Shown: positions 9,326 through 18,703, numbered from the stretch's first letter. The stretch is 64,000 bases of DNA from Sphingomonas sp. NFR04 (GCF_900114095.1 NZ_FORV01000002.1:496001-560000); one strand, 5' to 3'. A program made the numbers and translations. Notes: a model not told the origin generated them from the letters alone.

Positions 9326-9838
9326 TCAGCAGCGTCTCGGCAGCGCCCCGAGGTGGTCGGCGACGGCATCGGCGAGGCGACGCAATTCGGCGCGTTGCCG
9401 AAAGGAGGCGGGCCCGTGGGGACGGCGATCCAGGCCGCACAGGGCACCGATCGGGAACGGGCCGCTGCGGACCACCACCCCGGTATAGTGCCGCACATGG
9501 GGCCCGCCGGCCACCAGGGGATTGGCACGGAAGCGCGGATCTGCCTGGAGATCGGGCACGCTCAGCATCCCCTCCGGCGCGGCGATGGTGTGCGAACAAA
9601 AGGCGATCGCGCGCGGCAGGGCGACGGGCTCCATTCCGACCGCGCTGACCACCCGCTGCACGTCACCGTCGGTGAGGGTCACCATCGCGATCGGCGTTCG
9701 AAGCACGATGCATGTCTCGCCCAGCAATTCGTGCAGCACCGGATCGGCAGGCGACACGGTGCGCAGGCTGTCGACCGCACCCTGGCGGCGCGACTCGTCC
9801 TCGGGCCGGAAGGCGGCGGAGAAGAACTGGAGCGTCAT
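9326..9838 (-). CDS. GAF domain protein
   Basis: 170 residues forming a single GAF-like domain: IAMVTLTDGDVQRVVSAVGM, then AFCSHTIAAPEGMLSVPDL and GALCGLD. These motifs are typical of stand-alone GAF proteins found beside GGDEF or kinase genes. No catalytic domain is attached. Its ATG overlaps the stop of the upstream diguanylate cyclase gene in an ATGA, so it may be a ligand-sensing partner of that enzyme. The ligand is unknown. Confidence 0.78.
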   Translation of the reverse strand: MTLQFFSAAFRPEDESRRQGAVDSLRTVSPADPVLHELLGETCIVLRTPIAMVTLTDGDVQRVVSAVGMEPVALPRAIAFCSHTIAAPEGMLSVPDLQADPRFRANPLVAGGPHVRHYTGVVVRSGPFPIGALCGLDRRPHGPASFRQRAELRRLADAVADHLGALPRRC

Positions 9839-10779
9839 GCCGCCCGCCGCACGGTGCCGGGCTCGTCAAAGGCGATCCGGATCGCGTTCTTGCCGTTGCG
9901 CTTCACTTCCAGCATCGCCTCGTCCGCCAATCCGATCATCCGTTCGGTATCCCCGGCCGCCCCGGCATCGATCACCACCGCGCCCATGCTGCAGGTGACC
10001 GCGTGGCCGGTCGAGCGCAGCGCCTCGCTGAGCCGCGCGTGCAGGCTCTCGGCGACCTGCTCGGGCGGCACGCCGCGCTCGATCGCAAGGAAGGCGCAGA
10101 ATTCGTCGCCGCCGAGCCGGGCGAACAGATCGTCGGGCCGCATGCGGGCGCGGGCCTCGTCGGCGAATCGCCGCAGCACCAGGTCGCCCGCGGCATGCCC
10201 GTGCCGGTCGTTCACCGCCTTGAAGCCGTCCAGATCCATGTAGAGCAGCAGCAGGGTGGAGCCCCGCCGCCGGCCGATCTGCGCCACCCGTTCCAGCTGG
10301 CTGCGAAATGCGCCGCCGTTGAGCGAGCGGGTAAGATAGTCGGTGGAGGCTCGCCACAACTCGCCGTCGATGGTGTGGCGCAAGGTGGCGACCATCAAGA
10401 CGATCATGACCGCGCCTGCGACTCGCGTCACCGTGTTCCAGATCACGACCGAGGCGGAAAGCGCATGCAGGTCGGCCGCAGGGATCGCGCCAAACCCGTT
10501 CAACGTAGATCCGAGCCCGATCGAGAACAGCACCACGATGATCCCGGCGCGCTCGCGCAGCGCCCATGCGGCGAGAATGTCGACGAACAGATAGCCGATC
10601 GTCATCGAGACCATCGGTCCGGTGGCCCAATCGGCGAAAATCGTGACGACCATGGCCGTGCAGACCACGATCCAGGCCTGCAGGCGGCTCAGCCGCATCG
10701 TCCAACGGAAACTGCGCATCATCGCCCTGATCAGGGCCGATTGCGGCGGTGGTGCCTTCACGCGATCCAACTCCCCCAC
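9835..10779 (-). CDS. Membrane diguanylate cyclase (GGDEF)
   Basis: 314 residues from a GTG at 10779; no strong ribosome site is visible and an internal ATG near residue 20 is an alternative. About four hydrophobic helices span residues 35-135. The GGDEF domain has an intact active site (223-227) and a product-inhibition I-site RPDD (214-217) five residues upstream, so c-di-GMP synthesis with feedback control is expected. It is translationally coupled to a GAF protein gene. Confidence 0.9.
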   Translation of the reverse strand: MGELDRVKAPPPQSALIRAMMRSFRWTMRLSRLQAWIVVCTAMVVTIFADWATGPMVSMTIGYLFVDILAAWALRERAGIIVVLFSIGLGSTLNGFGAIPAADLHALSASVVIWNTVTRVAGAVMIVLMVATLRHTIDGELWRASTDYLTRSLNGGAFRSQLERVAQIGRRRGSTLLLLYMDLDGFKAVNDRHGHAAGDLVLRRFADEARARMRPDDLFARLGGDEFCAFLAIERGVPPEQVAESLHARLSEALRSTGHAVTCSMGAVVIDAGAAGDTERMIGLADEAMLEVKRNGKNAIRIAFDEPGTVRRAA

Positions 10780-10954
10780 GGCGTGGATACCCCTTTACGA
10801 CCCAATGGCTTAACGGCTCCGAAACACAGGCGGCCGGTTCTTGCCGCTCCGGAATAGTACGAGTGCGGGTTTTTGAAGGCGCGTCGTCGCAATGATGCGG
10901 TACGACGAACCTTGCCTCTAGGAGGTTCGGCCTCACCACCCTATACTCCGAGTT

Positions 10955-12415
10955 ATGACCGCAGCCTTGTTCCAGATCGATCCGCGCGATCCCGTCGCCA
11001 CCGCCCTCCGCCCGCTGCGAGCGGGCGAAACGGCCCTTGGTGTCACCGTTACCGCAGCCATTCCCCAAGGCCACAAGGTGGCGTTGCAACCGATCGACGC
11101 CGGGGCGCCGGTCCACAAGTTCGGCTTTCCGATCGGCCGCGCAACCCGCGCGATCGCCGCGGGCGAGCATGTCCACACCCATAATGTTGCGACCGCGCTG
11201 GCCGCGAGTGGCAGCTATGTCTACCAGCCCGCGTTCGAAGCCGCACCGGAAACGCGGGGGCCGACGTTCCTCGGCTATCGGCGCGCCGACGGACGCGTGG
11301 GTACCCGTAACGAGATATGGATCCTGCCCACGGTCGGCTGCGTCGGTCGCATAGCCGAGAAGATCGCCGAGCGCGCCGCCCGGCGATTCGAGGGCCGGGT
11401 CGACGGCATCCATGCCTTCGCGCATCCCTTTGGCTGCTCGCAACTCGGCGACGATCTGGAGGGCACGCGCGCGATCCTGACGGCGCTCGCCAACCATCCC
11501 AATGCCGGCGGCGTCCTCCTTGTTGGGCTTGGCTGCGAATCCAATCAGATGCGCGGCATGCTAGAGGGTATTTCGCACCCGAATCTCCGCACGATCGGTG
11601 CGCAGGCGGCGGGCGACGAAGTCGAGGAAGGCATCGCGCTGGTCGAGCAGCTGATCCAGCAGGCCGAACACGCCGTGCGAACCGAGGAGCCGCTCGCGTC
11701 GCTCGTGCTGGGCGTGAAATGCGGCGGTTCGGACGGATTCTCAGGATTGACCGCCAACCCGCTGGTGGGGCGGATGAGCGACGCGGTCACCGCCGCGGGG
11801 GGCACCGCGATCCTCACCGAAATCCCGGAGATTTTCGGTGCCGAGCAGTTGCTGATGGCACGCGCCGAAAATGAGACCGTGTTCGAGAAGATCGTCGCCT
11901 TGGTGAACGGCTTCAAAGCCTATTTCACCCGGCACGGCGAGCCGGTGTCGGAGAATCCCTCCCCCGGCAATCTCGCCGGGGGCATCACCACGCTGGAGGA
12001 AAAGTCGCTCGGCGCGGTGCAGAAGGCCGGGCACGCGACGGTCACCGATGTGCTCGGCTATGGCCAGCGCGTGCAGCGCGCCGGCCTCGCCTTGCTCGAA
12101 GCGCCCGGCAACGACGCGGTTTCGTCCACCGCATTGGCGGCCGCAGGCGCAACCGTCATCCTGTTCACCACCGGCCGCGGTACGCCGCTCGGCTTCCCGG
12201 TGCCGACGATCAAGATCGCCTCGAACAGCGACCTCGCCGCGCGCAAGCCCGGATGGATCGATTTCGATGCCGGACAGGTGCTCGCCGAGGACATGGACGC
12301 GGCGGGCCAGACCCTGCTCGGTCGGATCGTGGCCATCGCATCGGGCAGTCCGACGGCGGCGGAGCGCAATGGCGAGCGGGAGATCGCGATCTGGAAGCGC
12401 GGCGTTACGCTCTGA
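10955..12415 (+). CDS. uxaA: UxaA-family altronate/hexonate dehydratase
   Basis: 486 residues. An N-terminal SAF-like domain (about 1-90) is fused to the UxaA dehydratase domain, as in full-length D-altronate dehydratases. Motifs seen are GYRRADGRVGTRNE, HPFGCSQLGDD, GLGCESNQ, GVKCGGSDGFSG and the C-terminal TTGRGTPLGFPVPTIKI. The enzyme removes water from altronate (or galactarate-type acids) to give 2-keto-3-deoxy acids. No uxaB, uxaC or kdgK lies beside it, so the exact hexonate is inferred. No close Shine-Dalgarno is visible, though GGAGG lies at about 10921-10925. Confidence 0.85.
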   Translation: MTAALFQIDPRDPVATALRPLRAGETALGVTVTAAIPQGHKVALQPIDAGAPVHKFGFPIGRATRAIAAGEHVHTHNVATALAASGSYVYQPAFEAAPETRGPTFLGYRRADGRVGTRNEIWILPTVGCVGRIAEKIAERAARRFEGRVDGIHAFAHPFGCSQLGDDLEGTRAILTALANHPNAGGVLLVGLGCESNQMRGMLEGISHPNLRTIGAQAAGDEVEEGIALVEQLIQQAEHAVRTEEPLASLVLGVKCGGSDGFSGLTANPLVGRMSDAVTAAGGTAILTEIPEIFGAEQLLMARAENETVFEKIVALVNGFKAYFTRHGEPVSENPSPGNLAGGITTLEEKSLGAVQKAGHATVTDVLGYGQRVQRAGLALLEAPGNDAVSSTALAAAGATVILFTTGRGTPLGFPVPTIKIASNSDLAARKPGWIDFDAGQVLAEDMDAAGQTLLGRIVAIASGSPTAAERNGEREIAIWKRGVTL

Positions 12416-12542
12416 GGGGCGATTTGTTCCCAAAAAAATGCGGCGAATGCATGCTGCATCGCGGCGATCCGCAATTCCCCTGGATTGATGCTGGAAGCTG
12501 AACGGGTTAGCCCTGAAAGCGAGCAGAGATCGGGTGGATGCA

Positions 12543-12773
12543 ATGGCTGAATTCTTCGTGTTCATGTACGCAATGGCCGCCGGCTTCGTGCTGCTGACGA
12601 TGCAGCGCAACCGCCGCGAACAGCGCGCCGATGCGCCGATCGTCACGCTGGTCGGCTGGGGGCTGTTCTCGCTCTCCTCGACCCTCGCGCTGCTGCTGGG
12701 CGCCGTTGCCCTGGCGCTTGCGCTCGGCATGCACATGCCGCTGCCCGCCGGCTTCGAGAGCTTCGCGCTCTAA
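12543..12773 (+). CDS. Small two-helix membrane protein
   Basis: 76 residues from the ATG at 12543 (MAEFFVFMYAM); a GTG at 12534 would add three. Two hydrophobic segments (about 2-18 and 32-62) flank a short basic loop with QRNRREQR. I do not recognise a family. It ends 5 bp before the carbonic anhydrase-like gene, so the two are probably cotranscribed. Confidence 0.65.
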   Translation: MAEFFVFMYAMAAGFVLLTMQRNRREQRADAPIVTLVGWGLFSLSSTLALLLGAVALALALGMHMPLPAGFESFAL

Positions 12774-12778
12774 GCCGC

Positions 12779-13303
12779 ATGCCGCTCTACGCCTTTGGGG
12801 GAAAGGCGCCTCGGGTCGCCACTGACGCCTGGATCGCGCCAAGCGCCGACCTGATCGCCGACGTGCAGGTCGGCAGTGGTGCCAGCATCTGGTTCGGCGC
12901 CGTGGTCCGCGCCGACAACACGCCGATCATCATCGGCGCGCGCAGCAACATCCAGGAAGGTGCGCTGCTCCATTCGGATCCCGGTGCGCCGCTGACCATT
13001 GGCGAGGAGGTGACGGTAGGTCACCATGCGGTGCTGCACGGCTGCACGATCGGCGGGGGCACGCTGATCGGCATGGGCGCGATCATCCTCAACCGCGCGG
13101 TGATCGGCGCCGAGTGCCTGGTCGGCGCCGGTGCGCTGGTCACCGAGGGCAAGGAGTTTCCTGCAGGCCACCTGATCATCGGCAGCCCGGCGCGAGCCGT
13201 GCGGCCGCTCGACGACACCCAACGCGCCATGCTCCGCGCGAGCGCCGCACTCTACGCCGCCAAGCAGCGCGACTATGCGGCGGGGCTCACCCGAATCGAC
13301 TGA
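12779..13303 (+). CDS. Gamma-class carbonic anhydrase family protein (YrdA-like hexapeptide protein)
   Basis: 174 residues of left-handed beta-helix hexapeptide repeats. The zinc-ligand positions of the family appear as the His in LLHSDPG and the HH of VTVGHHAVLHGC, and QEG/ADN elements match YrdA/PaaY proteins. Members bind zinc and may hydrate CO2 or hydrolyse thioesters; activity is variable in the family. It lies directly after a small membrane protein gene. Confidence 0.87.
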   Translation: MPLYAFGGKAPRVATDAWIAPSADLIADVQVGSGASIWFGAVVRADNTPIIIGARSNIQEGALLHSDPGAPLTIGEEVTVGHHAVLHGCTIGGGTLIGMGAIILNRAVIGAECLVGAGALVTEGKEFPAGHLIIGSPARAVRPLDDTQRAMLRASAALYAAKQRDYAAGLTRID

Positions 13304-13415
13304 TTCGCGTGCTTTCGCGGATTGGGTCGCGCTGCGACGCTGCATCCGCCCCTGCTTGCCGTAGCGTCGCCACCGCGTGCCTAGACAGGGTTCGTCGCTG
13401 CGGTATCACTCGGGC

Positions 13416-14360
13416 ATGGCGCTACCGGCTCTCTTCGATCGTCTGCGGCTTCCCGTCATCGGCTCGCCGCTGTTCATCATCTCCTGCCCCGAACTGGTCA
13501 TCGCCCAGTGCAAGGCGGGGATCGTCGGCTCTTTTCCTGCGCTGAACGCGCGGCCGCAGAGCCAGCTCGACGAGTGGCTGCACCAGATCACCGAGGAACT
13601 CGCGGCCTGGGACCGCGCCCATCCGGAAACCCCCGCCGCGCCCTTCGCGGTCAACCAGATCGTCCACCGCTCCAACCCGCGGCTGGAGGAGGATGTGGCG
13701 AGCTGCGCCAAGTGGAAGGTGCCGATCGTCATCACCTCGCTCGGCGCCCGCCCGGAGCTCAACGACGCGGTGCATGGCTGGGGCGGCATCACGCTGCACG
13801 ACGTCATCGACGATCGCTTTGCGCACAAGGCCGTCGAGAAAGGCGCCGATGGCCTGATCCTCGTCGCCGCGGGCGCCGGGGGTCATGCCGGGCGACTGAG
13901 CCCCTTCGCGCTGGTCCAGGAAGTGCGCGAATGGTTCGACGGACCGGTCGCCCTGTCGGGCTCCATCGCCACGGGCGGCGCGGTGCTGGCCGCGCAGGCG
14001 ATGGGTGCCGACCTCGCCTATATCGGCTCGCCGTTCATCGCCACCGAGGAAGCCAATGCCGTCCAGGCCTATAAGCAAGCGATCGTCGACGGTCGGGCCG
14101 AGGACATCGTCTATTCGAACCTCTTCACCGGGGTGCACGGCAATTACCTGCGCGCCTCGATCGTGAACGCCGGACTGGATCCCGAGAATCTGCCGGAAAG
14201 CGATCCGAGCGCGATGAACTTCGGCGGCGCCAAGGCGTGGAAGGACATCTGGGGATCGGGCCAGGGCATCGGCGCGGTGCATGCGATCGAGCCGGCGGCT
14301 GCACGGGTCGAACGGCTGCGGGCGGAATATGCCGCGGCGCGGGCGCGGCTCGCGCTCTAG
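13416..14360 (+). CDS. Nitronate monooxygenase (2-nitropropane dioxygenase family)
   Basis: 314 residues from the ATG at 13416. This is an FMN-binding TIM barrel with the phosphate-binding AAGAGGHAGR segment and ALSGSIATGGAV. Nitronate monooxygenases use FMN and oxygen to oxidise alkyl nitronates such as propionate-3-nitronate. It is monocistronic, converging on a DUF1465 gene whose stop lies 5 bp away. Confidence 0.87.
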   Translation: MALPALFDRLRLPVIGSPLFIISCPELVIAQCKAGIVGSFPALNARPQSQLDEWLHQITEELAAWDRAHPETPAAPFAVNQIVHRSNPRLEEDVASCAKWKVPIVITSLGARPELNDAVHGWGGITLHDVIDDRFAHKAVEKGADGLILVAAGAGGHAGRLSPFALVQEVREWFDGPVALSGSIATGGAVLAAQAMGADLAYIGSPFIATEEANAVQAYKQAIVDGRAEDIVYSNLFTGVHGNYLRASIVNAGLDPENLPESDPSAMNFGGAKAWKDIWGSGQGIGAVHAIEPAAARVERLRAEYAAARARLAL

Positions 14361-14364
14361 GGTC

Positions 14365-14826
14365 TCAGAAGGCGCCGGCGAGCCGGTCGAGCATCCGCCG
14401 CGCGGGGCTCGGCACCGCCACCATCGGGACATCGAAGGCAGAGTCGAGCCGCGCAACGCGGCGATACAGGTCCATGCTCGCGCGGACGATCGTGACTGCC
14501 TGAAGCGGCATGTCGTCGAGCAGTGCAGCATCGGTTTCTGGCGCCGGGCCGAGGCGCCGCCCGGGCGCGCGCGCATCCGCCAGCTGCAGTTCGCCCGAAT
14601 CCACCGCACGCTGGGTCAGCAGCCAGGCAATGACGTGCATCAGCCGCGTCGTGACCTTCAGCGATTCGCAGGAAAAGGCCACCCGGCTCAGCGCCGACAG
14701 CGCGTCGCGCTCGTCACGGCCGAGCTGGTCGAAATAGCCGCGCGCTTCGTCTGCCAGCACCATCGCCTCGACATAGAGCGAGTCGACAAGGCGGCGATGC
14801 AGTTTGAGGGCGTCCGGGCGCTTCAT
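14365..14826 (-). CDS. DUF1465 protein, RcdA-like
   Basis: 153 residues from the ATG at 14826. Conserved helical segments RRLVDSLYVEAMVLADEARGYF and SLKVTTRLMHVIAWLLTQRAV fit DUF1465, the family that includes Caulobacter RcdA, an adaptor for ClpXP-dependent CtrA degradation. The role here is inferred from family only; neither ctrA nor cpdR is in view. It lies upstream of, and on the same strand as, no other coupled gene. Confidence 0.75.
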   Translation of the reverse strand: MKRPDALKLHRRLVDSLYVEAMVLADEARGYFDQLGRDERDALSALSRVAFSCESLKVTTRLMHVIAWLLTQRAVDSGELQLADARAPGRRLGPAPETDAALLDDMPLQAVTIVRASMDLYRRVARLDSAFDVPMVAVPSPARRMLDRLAGAF

Positions 14827-14899
14827 GCCCCCATAGCTGCCACAGGAGCCCGGCGCGCGGAAAGTGCCAATCGCGCTGCGCCGCAGCAAAACGGAACCC

Positions 14900-15097
14900 T
14901 CATGCAATGATGTCCGGGATGAGATGGTCCTCGAGCAGCGAAATCTCGTCGCGCAGCTTGAGCTTGCGCTTTTTCAGACGCGCAATCTGCAGCTGGTCGC
15001 CGGTCCCGGTATCCGCCAGGGCGGCGATCGCGGCATCCAGGTCGCGATGCTCGGCACGCAGGGGCTCCAACCGGCGCCGGATCTCGCTTTCGTCCAT
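14900..15097 (-). CDS. DUF465 (YdcH-like) small coiled-coil protein
   Basis: 65 residues from the ATG at 15097 (MDESEIRRRLEPL). It is an antiparallel helical hairpin: a first helix up to ~35, then a LKKRKLKLRDEISLLEDHL second helix typical of DUF465. The function of the family is unknown. A second DUF465 gene is divergent from it at 15259. Confidence 0.75.
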   Translation of the reverse strand: MDESEIRRRLEPLRAEHRDLDAAIAALADTGTGDQLQIARLKKRKLKLRDEISLLEDHLIPDIIA

Positions 15098-15258
15098 TCT
15101 GTGCCCCCAGTGCGCCCGACTCGCCGGGGCATTGCCCGGCCCGCAAACCATCGCGGCTTTTCCGCGGTCTGTCGATCAGTGTTGATTCTGCACGCGACAA
15201 GCGGCGCAAAACATGATGTACTTCGCTACCCTCAGAGTCATTGAAGGAGGAATGCTTC

Positions 15259-15411
15259 ATGCACACCGGGCATCTTTCGGCACTTAACGCCAAACATTCG
15301 CAGCTCGATCAGCGAATCGCCACCGAAACGCAGCGCCCCCTCCCCGATCACATACTCCTAGCGCAATTGAAGAAAGAGAAGCTGCGGGTCAAGGAAGAGA
15401 TGCAGCGATAG
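15259..15411 (+). CDS. DUF465 (YdcH-like) 50-residue protein
   Basis: 50 residues beginning MHTGHLSALNAKHSQLDQRI and ending LKKEKLRVKEEMQR, with the alternating basic/acidic helical pattern of DUF465. A perfect AAGGAGG (15244-15250) sits 8 bp before the ATG. It is short but well supported by the ribosome site and family match. It is divergent from another DUF465 gene across a 161-bp region. Confidence 0.8.
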   Translation: MHTGHLSALNAKHSQLDQRIATETQRPLPDHILLAQLKKEKLRVKEEMQR

Positions 15412-15447
15412 CTGTCCCATTCACAGACTATTTACCGCAACCTTGGA

Positions 15448-15475
15448 CTCGCGCGGCAGAAACTTGCCGCGCGAG
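15448..15475 (+). terminator. Hairpin after the 50-residue DUF465 gene
   Basis: A perfect 11-bp inverted repeat (15448-15458 with 15465-15475) with a 6-base loop lies 36 bp past the stop. No T-run follows, so termination is plausible but not certain. The convergent PilZ gene ends at 15553. Confidence 0.45.
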
Positions 15476-15552
15476 CCGGGGAAACACTTCCCGGCGATCA
15501 CGACGGCGCGCAGCGAGAATCAGCGTTTTCGAAAAATCACGCTCGCTGTCGC

Positions 15553-15927
15553 TCAGCGGCGCGTGAAGATCGGCTTCACATAGGCCGGGGTCTGGGTGCC
15601 GCCGCCCACCGGCTTGCGCGCCAGCTTCGGATCGATCTCGCTGTCGAAGGCGACGCCGACGCGCCCCTCCGCCGCCCAGGCGATCTTGCCCTTAACCCAA
15701 CCCACACCGCGGACTTCGATTTCCACCGGCGTATGCATGCCGACCGGGCCAGTATATTCGGCCATCAGCCCGCCCGCGGAAAGATTGCGTACGCGCACGG
15801 TCCCGACATCCTCGCCTTCCACGCGGAACTGCGCGGTCAGCAACAGGCTGTCGCGGACACCGCTGCGCTTGCCCGCAAAGTCATCGGCGGAAAGCGGGGT
15901 GGCGGGAATGTAAGACTGTTGGTCCAT
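15553..15927 (-). CDS. PilZ domain protein (c-di-GMP binding)
   Basis: 124 residues from the ATG at 15927 (MDQQSYIP). The PilZ signature is visible as the arginines in GKRSGVR followed by VRVRNLSAGGLM, the D/NxSxxG element, and the later GWVKGKIAWAAEGRVGVAF strand pair. It is a single-domain protein probably acting as a c-di-GMP effector for the cyclases encoded elsewhere in the window. The target is unknown. Confidence 0.85.
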   Translation of the reverse strand: MDQQSYIPATPLSADDFAGKRSGVRDSLLLTAQFRVEGEDVGTVRVRNLSAGGLMAEYTGPVGMHTPVEIEVRGVGWVKGKIAWAAEGRVGVAFDSEIDPKLARKPVGGGTQTPAYVKPIFTRR

Positions 15928-16041
15928 GATTGGCTCTCGATGGCGGATTCGCACCCGCAGGGAGTAGACCAACAACTCTTAACGAAAGGATTAACCGAAA
16001 TCCGCCCCGGTATTTTGCCGGAGCGGATTCCAACGTAGATT

Positions 16042-16509
16042 TCACTCGTCCCGGCTGATCTTTTCGTTGCGCTCATGACGTTCCTGCGCCTCGACCGTCA
16101 TCGTCGCGGTGGGACGGGCCTCGAGCCGCCCCAGCGGGATCGGCTCGCCGGTCACTTCGCAATAGCCATATTCGCCTTCCTCGATCCGGCGCAGCGCCGC
16201 GTCGATCTTGGCAATCAGCTTGCGCTGGCGATCGCGGGTGCGCAGCTCGATCGACCAGTCGGTCTCGCTCGACGCGCGATCGGTGAGGTCCGCCTCGCGC
16301 AGCGGCTCGGACTGGAGCTGGTTCAGCGTCCCGGCCGCCTCGCGGTAGATCGCGTCCTTCCAGGCATTCAGCTTGGCGCGGAAATATTCCTGCTGCCGCG
16401 GATTCATAAAGGGTTCGTCGTCGCTCGGCCGGTATCCGTCGTCGCCGTCATTCGCGGCCGGAGGAACGCTTTTATCGTGCTCGTCAAAACGGCCCAAAAC
16501 AGTTGCCAT
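16042..16509 (-). CDS. dksA: DksA/TraR-family transcription factor, alpha-type
   Basis: 155 residues from the ATG at 16509 (MATVLGRFDEHD). The coiled-coil region (about 55-115) is followed by YGYCEVTGEPIPLGRLEARPT and VEAQERHER. Only the first zinc-ribbon cysteine remains, as in many alphaproteobacterial DksA proteins, so the globular domain probably folds without zinc. DksA binds RNA polymerase and, with ppGpp, adjusts stable RNA and amino-acid promoters. Confidence 0.87.
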   Translation of the reverse strand: MATVLGRFDEHDKSVPPAANDGDDGYRPSDDEPFMNPRQQEYFRAKLNAWKDAIYREAAGTLNQLQSEPLREADLTDRASSETDWSIELRTRDRQRKLIAKIDAALRRIEEGEYGYCEVTGEPIPLGRLEARPTATMTVEAQERHERNEKISRDE

Positions 16510-16820
16510 TCCCACTCTCCACACCAGTCCCCGGTGGCGTGCCGCTCGAGAGACTGCATTGCCCGCAGGCGCTATACTTTCGCAAGCAGCCATTAACAAG
16601 CCAATGCCGCGAAAGCTTTTTGGCGGGAATTCCCTATAATTTGGTAGAAATTAGCCCCGCCTGAACCATTTGCACTTTTTTCCGTTTCGCGTCGAGACAG
16701 GGGCCATCCGGAGCACGTCTCGAAACGGCTCTTGTCCTGAATTCGAACAACGGGCGGGTAGTCGCAGCAACCGCTTAGAGACATGGCGGACAGGGCCCCC
16801 GCCCCGTCCGCCACGAATCT
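16510..16820. other. 311-bp intergenic region upstream of dksA
   Basis: No convincing gene is seen. It contains a 10-bp perfect palindrome GGGAATTCCC (16625-16634) abutting TATAAT (16635-16640) on the plus strand, and a GC hairpin (16784-16813) just beyond the end of the next minus-strand gene that could act as its terminator but lacks a U-tract. The dksA promoter must lie here; I cannot place it with confidence. Confidence 0.4.
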
Positions 16821-17330
16821 TCAGGCCGATTGCAGCGCCTTCTCGATATCCGGCACGGGGTGATCGGTCAGGTCCTTGGCCAGCTCGCCCTTCAGCCGAT
16901 CGCTGACGCTGACATGGTAATGCTTGCGCAGCTCGCCCAGCGTCTTGGGCGGTGCGACGATGATCAGCGACTCGAAGCTGTTGCGGAGCGCTTCCTCCTT
17001 GAGCATGCCGGCGACTTCGGCGGCGAAGCGATCTTCTTCCAATTGGTGGAAATCGGTTTCGCCCATCGTGCCGCGCGCCGGTGCGAACTGGGCGCCGCCG
17101 CCCTGCGCATGCATCGAGCCGCCTTGTGCCACCGCGGGCGCGCCGGGGCCGGACTGGGTCGACGAGGAACGACCCGACGAATCGGTCTTCTGGTCGGAGT
17201 CCTTGGGATTGGGGTGAAGCTCCTTCCGCACCACTTCGAGGTTCAGATACTCCGTATCACCCTGGTTGCGCAGCATCAGCAGCTTGCGGCCATCGGCGAC
17301 GACCACCATCGCATCATGGGGAACCAGCAT
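16821..17330 (-). CDS. Host-attachment family protein
   Basis: 169 residues from the ATG at 17330 (MLVPHDAMVVVADGRKLL). The N-terminal strand ADGRKLLMLRNQGD, a low-complexity Ser/Gly/Gln-rich middle (about 55-90) and the C-terminal ESLIIVAPPKTLGELRKHY match the 'protein required for attachment to host cells' family. That fold is related to release-factor-like domains. The family name comes from an Agrobacterium study; the biochemical role is unknown. It is divergent from serS. Confidence 0.75.
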   Translation of the reverse strand: MLVPHDAMVVVADGRKLLMLRNQGDTEYLNLEVVRKELHPNPKDSDQKTDSSGRSSSTQSGPGAPAVAQGGSMHAQGGGAQFAPARGTMGETDFHQLEEDRFAAEVAGMLKEEALRNSFESLIIVAPPKTLGELRKHYHVSVSDRLKGELAKDLTDHPVPDIEKALQSA

Positions 17331-17422
17331 CGCACTCTCCTTGTCGCTGTTCACGGGAGCAACCAACGGGTGGAAAGCGGCGGGGTTGCGTGGGGCACGG
17401 GCCCCGGCCATAGGTTCGCGCC

Positions 17423-18703
17423 ATGCACGATATCCGCTTCCTCCGCGAACATCCCGAAGCCTTCGACCAGGGCCTGGCCAAGCGCGGCCTGGAGCCGCAA
17501 TCGGAGGCGCTGCTGGCGCTCGACGAACGCCGCCGCGCGCTGGTGACCGAGTTGCAGGTCGGTCAGGCGCGCCGCAACGAAGCCTCGAAGGCGATCGGCG
17601 CCGCCAAGGCGAAGAAGGACGAGGAAACCGCCGCCGCGCTGATGGCGGAAGTGGCGGCGCTCAAGGAGCGGATGCCGGCGCTGGAGGCCGAGGAAAAGGC
17701 GGTCGGCGAGGAACTGGAAGGCCGGCTCGCCGCCCTGCCCAACCTGCCCTATCCGGACGTGGCGCTCGGTTCGGACGAGAACGACAATGTGTTCGTGCAC
17801 GAGCGCGGCACCGTTCCCGCCTTCGCCTTCGCGCCCAAGGAGCATGACGCGATCGGCCCCGCGCTCGGGCTCGACTTCGAGACCGGCGCGGCGATGTCCG
17901 GCGCGCGCTTCACCTTCGTGCGCGGGGCCGCTGCCCGGCTGCACCGCGCGCTCGGCCAGTTCATGCTCGACACGCTGACCGGCACATACGGCTATGAAGA
18001 ATGCGTGCCGCCGCTGCTGGTGCGCGACGAGGCGCTGTTCGGCACCGGCCAGCTTCCCAAATTCGCCGAGGATTTGTTCCAGACCACCGACGGCCGCTGG
18101 CTCATCCCCACCGCCGAGGTGAGCCTCACCAACGCCGTGCGCGAGAAGATCCTGAGCGAGGAGGAACTCCCGCTCCGCCTCACCGCGCTCACCGCCTGCT
18201 TCCGTTCCGAGGCGGGTGCGGCGGGCCGCGACACGCGCGGCTTCATCCGCCAGCACCAGTTCGAGAAGGTCGAGATGGTGTCGATCACCACCCCCGACCA
18301 GTCCGAAGCCGAGCATGAGCGGATGACCGACGCCGCCGAAGACGTGCTGACCAAGCTCGGCCTCGCCTTCCGCCGGATGAAGCTGTGCAGCGGCGACATG
18401 GGCTTCACCGCTGCCCGCACCTACGACCTCGAAGTGTGGCTGCCTGGCCAGGACCGCTATCGCGAGATTTCGTCCTGCTCGACCTGCGCCGACTTCCAGG
18501 CACGCCGGATGAACGCGCGCTACCGCCCCGAAGGCGAGAAGGGCACGCGCTTTGTCCACACGCTCAACGGCTCGGGCCTGGCGGTGGGCCGCACGCTGGT
18601 CGCAGTTCTGGAGAATTATCAGCAGGAGAATGGCGCGGTGGCGGTGCCGGCGGTGCTCCAGCCCTATCTGGGCGGGCTGACGCTGCTCGAACCGCGCGGC
18701 TGA
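17423..18703 (+). CDS. serS: Seryl-tRNA synthetase
   Basis: 426 residues. An N-terminal coiled-coil tRNA-binding arm (about 1-110, beginning [18 protein letters not shown]) is followed by the class II core with motif 2 ([21 protein letters not shown]) and motif 3 ([19 protein letters not shown]). It charges tRNA-Ser in the cytoplasm. The stop overlaps the surE start by one base (TGATG), so serS and surE are cotranscribed. Confidence 0.97.
   Translation: MHDIRFLREHPEAFDQGLAKRGLEPQSEALLALDERRRALVTELQVGQARRNEASKAIGAAKAKKDEETAAALMAEVAALKERMPALEAEEKAVGEELEGRLAALPNLPYPDVALGSDENDNVFVHERGTVPAFAFAPKEHDAIGPALGLDFETGAAMSGARFTFVRGAAARLHRALGQFMLDTLTGTYGYEECVPPLLVRDEALFGTGQLPKFAEDLFQTTDGRWLIPTAEVSLTNAVREKILSEEELPLRLTALTACFRSEAGAAGRDTRGFIRQHQFEKVEMVSITTPDQSEAEHERMTDAAEDVLTKLGLAFRRMKLCSGDMGFTAARTYDLEVWLPGQDRYREISSCSTCADFQARRMNARYRPEGEKGTRFVHTLNGSGLAVGRTLVAVLENYQQENGAVAVPAVLQPYLGGLTLLEPRG

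Noticed and set aside
10942..10947. TATACT as a -10 element for uxaA
   Set aside because: It lies 7 bp from the ATG and has no -35 at a workable distance.
9866..11497. Long minus-strand frame spanning the GGDEF and uxaA genes
   Set aside because: It lies in the wrong frame of two well-supported genes and its translation is low-complexity.
15979..15994. Two TTAA half-sites upstream of the PilZ gene, like a CtrA box
   Set aside because: The spacing is 8 bases, not the 7 of TTAA-N7-TTAA, and there is no second element nearby.
16635..16640. TATAAT on the plus strand in the dksA upstream gap
   Set aside because: No plus-strand gene starts within 780 bp and no -35 element is present.
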